From an uncultured Psychroserpens sp. (GTDB lineage Bacteria > Bacteroidota > Bacteroidia > Flavobacteriales > Flavobacteriaceae): DNA of 64,000 nt. Below are positions 60,301 through 64,000 of the stretch, piece by piece (position 1 is the first letter of the stretch; the number at the start of each line of letters is the position of its first letter). Made by a program: the position numbers and the translations under genes. The notes under the pieces were generated by a model that did no database searches, was not told the origin of the DNA, and saw nothing but the letters and a program-made list of their open reading frames with translations. The stretch is from contig CANLEE010000005.1 in the NCBI GenBank assembly GCA_947489585.1, forward strand, positions 224,723 to 288,722. Direction: 5' to 3'.

Positions 60301-62913
60301 GAAGCTGCAAAAATGCTAGTTTTTGCTTCAGATAAAGATAAGTATATTGTTGGTGAAACAGCCAAAATTAAATTCCCTTCTGGTCATGAAGGTCGTGCTT
60401 TAGTGAGTATAGAAAATGGTTCAGATGTTATTGAATACAAATGGGTGAAAACTAAAAAAGGGGAAACTACAGTTGAAATTCCTATCACTTCAGAAATGGC
60501 GCCAAACGTATTTGTCAATATCTCCTTATTACAACCACATGCAATAACGAGTAATGATTTGCCAATTAGGCTATATGGTGTCATTCCAATTATGGTAGAA
60601 GACCCAAAAACAATTCTCGAACCAGAATTACGCATGGCAAGTGTTCTCAGGCCAGAACAAGAATTCGAAGTTGAAGTCTTTGAGAAAAACAAAAAAGCAA
60701 TGACCTATACCATTGCTATGGTAGAAGAAGGCTTATTAGATTTAACACGATTTAAAACACCAGATGCATGGCAATCTTTTTATTCTCGTGAAGCACTTGG
60801 CGTGAGAACTTGGGATATTTTTGACGATGTTATTGGTGCATATTCAGGAAGTATCGATCAAGTATTTGCTATTGGCGGTGATGGAAGTGCTGCTAAAGGC
60901 AAAAATAAAAAAGCCAATCGTTTTAAGCCAGTTGTAACCTATTTAGGGCCTTTTGAATTGGAAGCTGGAAAACGAAAATTCCATAAAATAAAAATGCCAA
61001 ACTATATTGGTGCAGTACGAACAATGGTTATTGCTGGAAATAATGACACCGAAGCTTATGGTAGTACAGATAAATCGGTAGAAGTAAAAAAACCTTTAAT
61101 GGTCTTGGCAACCTTACCACGAAAATTGAGTCCAGGAGAAAAAGTAACACTCCCTGTAACCGTTTTTGCTATGGAACCTCAAGTGAAAAATGTTAGTCTT
61201 AGTTTAAAATTGAGCAATGGTATTTCAGTGGTTGGCAACAACTCTCAAAAAATGGCTTTTGCCAAACCAGATGAACAAATGGCTTACTTTGAATTAGATG
61301 TGAGTAAAGCAAAAGGCGTTAATACTGTTGAAGTAATCGCTAAAGGAAATGGTGAAACATCTGCCTATAAAGTTGAGTTGGATGTTGTGAACCCTAATCC
61401 AATAACCTCTTTATACGAAAATGCAAAATTGGAAGCTAATGCTTCGGAAACTTTAAACTTTAAAACCTTTGGAGTTCCAGGAACCAATACAGCTACTGTA
61501 GAATTTTCAACATTGCCTCCAATGGATTTCTCAAAGCGATTACAATACCTCATCAAATATCCTCATGGGTGTGTCGAACAAACCACGTCTGGCGTGTTTC
61601 CGCAGTTATACTTGAGTGATATTTTCGATTTAAAATATGAGAAGAAGCAAGAAATTCAGTCTAATATAGAAAATGGTATCAAGCGTTTGGGGAATTTCCA
61701 ACGACCAAATGGAGGCATGAGTTATTGGATTGGCGAAAACACAGCCAATGACTGGGGAACAAGTTATGCTGGACATTTTTTAATCGAAGCCGAAAAGAAA
61801 GGCTTTGTATTGCCATTAACCTTTAAAAGCAACTGGTTACGTTACCAAAAACAAGCTGCTAGAGATTGGAGACCGAGCTACAGAAACTATAATTCTGATT
61901 TAGCACAAGCATACCGATTATACACTTTGGCATTAGCAGGTAGCCCAGATTTATCGTCAATGAATCGATTACGTGAGTTTACCAAAATTTCTAACGAAGC
62001 CAAATGGCGATTAGCTGCAGCTTATGCGCTCGCTGGACAAAAAGAAGCAAGTGCACAATTATCAAAAACCGCTAATATTAATTTTAAACCACCAAAATAT
62101 AATTACTACACCTATGGTTCGGTAGATCGTAATAGAGCAATGGCTTTAGAAACCATGATTATTACTAAAGACTCAAAAGCTCGAGGCCTTTCAGAATTGA
62201 TTGCGAAAGATTTATCAAGTGATGGTTGGATGAGTACACAAACAACGGCGTATAGCTTACTTGCCATGGCAAAAATGGTTGAAGCTAATGGAGGAAAAGA
62301 CATGGATTTCAGTTATACCTTTGAAGGGAAAACCGAAACGATAACAACTAAGAGTACAATTGCACAACGCAGCCTTCCAGTTGTGGATGGTGCTAATACG
62401 TTGACCTTGAAAAATGCTGCTGGTAATTTGGTTTATGTTCGTGTTTTAAATTCGGGTAAATTACCATTAGGTGAAGAGTTAAGCGAACAGAGAGGCTTAA
62501 GTGTTTCTGTGATTTTTACAGATTTAAAAGGAAACCGTCTAGATGTAGCTAAGCTGCAACAAGGGCAAGATATTATGGCTCGAATAAGTGTAAGCAACTT
62601 AAAAAGCGAAAACCTTCGTGATGTTGCCTTGACTCAAATTTTCCCTTCAGGATGGGAAATCGTCAACACGCGATTCACTGCTTTTGGAGATACCACAACA
62701 AGTACAGCAAGATATACTGATATAAGAGATGATCGTGTGAACTTCTATTTTGATTTGCCTTCTAAAGGAAAACATGGCACCAAAGTATTTACGGTGATGC
62801 TTAATGCGGCTTACTTGGGAAGGTATTATTTACCAGGAACTCAAGTAGAAGCCATGTATGATAACGATTTCTTTGTAAGAAACAAAGGCCGTTGGATTGA
62901 GGTTAAAAAATAA
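57331..62913 (+). CDS. Alpha-2-macroglobulin family lipoprotein with thioester motif
   Basis: An 1860-residue surface or periplasmic lipoprotein (signal LILCLAITVSC, Lys-rich after the Cys). The N-terminal half holds an SbsA Ig-like domain (TPDEHLDPATEYTVVV) and MG domains. The A2M block (PMLVLATLPRKLSPGEKV) and the thioester site C1414-V-E-Q1417 in YPHGCVEQTTSG are intact, so a protease-trapping role is possible. About residues 455-490 form an unusual Asp/Glu/Tyr-rich insertion (DDYYYEEDYYYDEY) followed by an Arg/Tyr-rich stretch. The penicillin-binding protein 1C gene often found next to bacterial A2M is not in the part seen. Confidence 0.92.
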   Translation: MKLKHLSTLILCLAITVSCKKKDPITQETDNLFKFRDYISYTTSGLQSVTAPITINLANDVEGWEIDQVITDDIIRISPHVEGTLKTSNKHALYFTPDEHLDPATEYTVVVKLDKIYKDMPKDYEDYVFQFKTITPNFNIVTNSLQSYSKKWQYLEAVIKSADVISISDAKQLVEASQKGKRLKLEFDEVETHSNYFKFRVDSINRLVEDSEILLKWNGNAIKAENKGENKVQIPGINNFKIVNVEAYKSPEQFLYINFSDPIKNQQNFDGLVTIQNVKTPKFVVVGNVLKVYPDTKLVGNIQVDVFQGIKNADGYKLKTPFSEAISFEEIKPQVRLISNGTILPNSNELKFNFEAVNLSAVNVRVIKIFEDNVLQFLQDNPMNSNNQNEIKRVGRRIAKQTIQLQSAAENSGKWKAYSIDLSKFFKADTGAIYRVEIDFNRSYSLFDCEANPQGVLNEDNEYDDYYYEEDYYYDEYTDSNTEDDELREQKYWDNRTYRYRNYRYNWRQRENPCDDAYYNENKIISQNLLASNLGVIVKQGVNNNYYFAVTNILNTNPEANATVKLYNFQQQEIGSVTTNSEGLAVYEANKYAAFAIVTKGNNTSYLRLTDGNSLSLSKFDVSGNRLQRGLKGYIYGERGVWRPGDSLFLTFMLNDKANALPKGHPVKLEVTDPNGKLVYKNVTSDNVNNFYKFIVPTASEGKTGNYNAKVSVGGAQFYKSLKVETVKPNRLKIKVDFNQEVLSNTEPINGTLDVKWLHGAPAKNIKAEIKAKFSNAYTSFKNFKGYTFTDPARQFNSEELNIFEGNLDEDGKATIDAKLDLGKNAPGMLNAQFLVRAFENGGDFSLDAFSKTYSPYKSYVGLKSPKGNYYGSYFTDTNQTFDLAVVDKDGKPVQRNNLEIKVYKIEWRWWWNSSYDNLSNYVSSSYHRPILNQKASTGANGKTTFTLKIPEDERGRYLIRITDPVSGHATGRTAYFYKNWSGMSTGNDKEAAKMLVFASDKDKYIVGETAKIKFPSGHEGRALVSIENGSDVIEYKWVKTKKGETTVEIPITSEMAPNVFVNISLLQPHAITSNDLPIRLYGVIPIMVEDPKTILEPELRMASVLRPEQEFEVEVFEKNKKAMTYTIAMVEEGLLDLTRFKTPDAWQSFYSREALGVRTWDIFDDVIGAYSGSIDQVFAIGGDGSAAKGKNKKANRFKPVVTYLGPFELEAGKRKFHKIKMPNYIGAVRTMVIAGNNDTEAYGSTDKSVEVKKPLMVLATLPRKLSPGEKVTLPVTVFAMEPQVKNVSLSLKLSNGISVVGNNSQKMAFAKPDEQMAYFELDVSKAKGVNTVEVIAKGNGETSAYKVELDVVNPNPITSLYENAKLEANASETLNFKTFGVPGTNTATVEFSTLPPMDFSKRLQYLIKYPHGCVEQTTSGVFPQLYLSDIFDLKYEKKQEIQSNIENGIKRLGNFQRPNGGMSYWIGENTANDWGTSYAGHFLIEAEKKGFVLPLTFKSNWLRYQKQAARDWRPSYRNYNSDLAQAYRLYTLALAGSPDLSSMNRLREFTKISNEAKWRLAAAYALAGQKEASAQLSKTANINFKPPKYNYYTYGSVDRNRAMALETMIITKDSKARGLSELIAKDLSSDGWMSTQTTAYSLLAMAKMVEANGGKDMDFSYTFEGKTETITTKSTIAQRSLPVVDGANTLTLKNAAGNLVYVRVLNSGKLPLGEELSEQRGLSVSVIFTDLKGNRLDVAKLQQGQDIMARISVSNLKSENLRDVALTQIFPSGWEIVNTRFTAFGDTTTSTARYTDIRDDRVNFYFDLPSKGKHGTKVFTVMLNAAYLGRYYLPGTQVEAMYDNDFFVRNKGRWIEVKK

Positions 62914-62914
62914 A

Positions 62915-63002
62915 CAATGTATAGAATAGTATTATGAACTATTTACCAGAAGATTTAGTCTTTGCTTTCGGGTTACTTTTTAGAATACTATTCTATACAT
63001 TG
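62915..63002. repeat. Perfect 19-bp inverted repeat around a start codon
   Basis: CAATGTATAGAATAGTATT (62915-62933) and its exact reverse complement (62984-63002) are separated by 50 bases. The left arm starts one base after the A2M stop codon and ends on the base before the ATG of the next gene. The right arm is inside the coding region (residues 17-23). In RNA the arms would pair and place the start codon at the base of a 50-base loop. Confidence 0.75.
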
Positions 63003-63617
63003 CTTATTTCTTTAATGTTCTTTGAAAAGGTTCGAGTTTTTAAAAGTCGGTATAACAAGTGGATAAATATTGCCTTATTATTTTTTGCAGGATGTTATAT
63101 TGGGTCTTTAATACCTCTATTTTTTGATGATAAAAATTATGGTGGCTCATCAGAGTTTTTGATGACAGTTTGGAGCTTATTTTTTATTTACATTTTGGTA
63201 TTCAATAATGCGCCTAAACGTAAATTTGCATTACATAAAACGACATCGTATATCGTTGTAAGAGTAATAATTATTGTCATTTTATTCTGTAATGCACAGC
63301 TCAATTATCATTCTTATAAAGGCACATGGTATGGTGATTATAATAGTGAAGCATTTCATGGTATTTTATCATTCTTGCTTCCAGTCACAGCTTATCTATT
63401 TTCGGTTATAAAACCAAAAAGCATTAATCTAGGCTTATTTATCATTTTGGTTAGCATGCTACAATTTGTCTATGGGATCTCGTTATCTTATGGCGTAGAT
63501 GGCTATATAAGTGACGATATAGAATTATCAATCATTTTTATTTTAAATACAGTTCTTTTTTTTGGTGTTGGACTATATAATATTAAAACTCAAAGCAAGT
63601 ACAATGAAAAACAATAA
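62934..63617 (+). CDS. Multi-pass membrane protein, unknown
   Basis: A 227-residue integral membrane protein with about seven predicted helices (about residues 8-28, 40-60, 75-95, 103-122, 137-153, 160-175, 190-212). No domain recognised. It starts 20 bases after A2M within the inverted repeat described above. Its end overlaps the monooxygenase-fold gene by 14 bases, so those two are coupled. The clean frame, hydrophobic pattern and linkage support a real gene. Confidence 0.78.
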   Translation: MNYLPEDLVFAFGLLFRILFYTLLISLMFFEKVRVFKSRYNKWINIALLFFAGCYIGSLIPLFFDDKNYGGSSEFLMTVWSLFFIYILVFNNAPKRKFALHKTTSYIVVRVIIIVILFCNAQLNYHSYKGTWYGDYNSEAFHGILSFLLPVTAYLFSVIKPKSINLGLFIILVSMLQFVYGISLSYGVDGYISDDIELSIIFILNTVLFFGVGLYNIKTQSKYNEKQ

Positions 63618-63912
63618 ACCTTACTATGCCGTGATTTTCACATCTACGCATTCTGAAAACACAGACGGATACGCTGAAATGGCAAACCAAATGGAATCCT
63701 TAGCCAAACAACAAAATGGATTTTTAGGTATTGAAAGTGCAAGAAATACTATTGGTATTACAGTAAGCTACTGGGAAAGTCTTGAAGCTATAAAAAGTTG
63801 GAAACAGCACTCCGATCATTTAGTAGCACAACAAAAAGGTCGAGAAAATTGGTATAACTGGTATAAAGTTAGGATTTGTAAAGTAGAGCGAGACTATGAA
63901 TTTAATTTTTAA
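63604..63912 (+). CDS. Antibiotic biosynthesis monooxygenase (ABM) domain protein
   Basis: A 102-residue dimeric ferredoxin-like-fold protein. The frame opens at 63562 but the ATG at 63604 begins the conserved YYAVIFTST strand. GYAEMANQMESLAKQQNGFLGIESAR and VSYWESLEAIKSWKQHSDHLVAQQKGRENWYNWYKVRICKVER are typical of this small monooxygenase family. Usual targets are quinones or heme, but the substrate here is unknown. It overlaps the membrane protein gene by 14 bases. Confidence 0.87.
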   Translation: MKNNKPYYAVIFTSTHSENTDGYAEMANQMESLAKQQNGFLGIESARNTIGITVSYWESLEAIKSWKQHSDHLVAQQKGRENWYNWYKVRICKVERDYEFNF

Positions 63913-63924
63913 CCCGCTATCTAT

Positions 63925-64000
63925 TTATCTTTTCAGGGTAAAATGGGCTTTAAATTCTTTACGGTCTCCTGTATTAGGTTCATTGTACTCTACTACAAAC
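63925..64000 (-). CDS. C-terminal end of a minus-strand gene (partial)
   Basis: The minus strand reads 24 residues (FVVEYNEPNTGDRKEFKAHF...) to a TAA stop at 63927-63925, with the gene continuing beyond the window. It converges with the ABM-domain gene at 12 bases. Too short to assign. Confidence 0.5.
   Translation of the reverse strand, partial: FVVEYNEPNTGDRKEFKAHFTLKR

Overview
The window reads as an ordinary chromosomal stretch of a member of the Bacteroidota, most likely a marine Flavobacteriaceae. The support is: low G+C; many starts without a Shine-Dalgarno sequence; -7 promoter boxes of the form TAnnTTTG; numerous Sec lipoproteins; a complete Bat (aerotolerance) operon; family types such as DUF4382, DUF1800/DUF1501, DUF2490 and CarboxypepD_reg-like proteins; and dispersed palindromic intergenic repeats. 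Genus cannot be fixed from the sequence alone. No rRNA, tRNA, CRISPR array, prophage or insertion sequence was seen.

Layout. 1-5.2 kb: mgtE Mg2+ transporter, a cupin, a 2-hydroxyacid dehydrogenase, a membrane-linked LuxR-type regulator, two VOC proteins, DUF4199 and DUF1801 proteins. 5.2-6.4 kb: two LEA-like 11-mer repeat proteins. 6.4-8.3 kb: a small arsenic-type operon with a perfect operator palindrome, arsR, a DUF6428-type gene and a fused acetyltransferase-arsenate reductase, without an efflux pump. 8.2-12.8 kb (minus): a four-gene run of GNAT, aspartate kinase, OlsF-like bifunctional acyltransferase and a CarboxypepD_reg-like protein. 12.9-28.5 kb: housekeeping genes (fbp, mfd, gpsA, pheS) mixed with secreted proteins (TlpA-like, S9 peptidase, Kelch) and small unknowns.

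28.7-35.8 kb: cvpA and then a six-gene minus-strand operon holding two SulP anion transporters, a universal stress protein, a DUF2490 barrel and a beta-carbonic anhydrase. This looks like a dissolved inorganic carbon uptake module. 35.9-46.1 kb (minus): the Bat operon moxR, DUF58, a BatD/DUF4381-like gene, batA, batB, a secreted DUF1579-like insert, batC, a stand-alone copy of one BatD domain, batD and batE. 46.2-51.2 kb: two DUF4382 lipoproteins, an aldo/keto reductase, a phosphodiester glycosidase family lipoprotein, an AlbA_2 protein and an orphan lipoprotein.

51.2-51.7 kb is the only long gene-free gap. It holds two tandem, ~148 bp plus-strand elements with the same architecture: an upstream direct-repeat box, a fixed ~70 bp spacing, a conserved single-stranded stretch, and a hairpin plus T-run with a compensatory base-pair change. 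I read these as a pair of undescribed small RNA genes, and they are the most unusual feature here. 51.7-64 kb: a DUF1501/DUF1800 pair, an antiquitin-type aldehyde dehydrogenase, an isoaspartyl peptidase/asparaginase lipoprotein, a large alpha-2-macroglobulin lipoprotein with an intact thioester motif, a membrane protein whose start codon lies inside a perfect 19-bp inverted repeat, a small monooxygenase-fold protein, and the tail of one more minus-strand gene.
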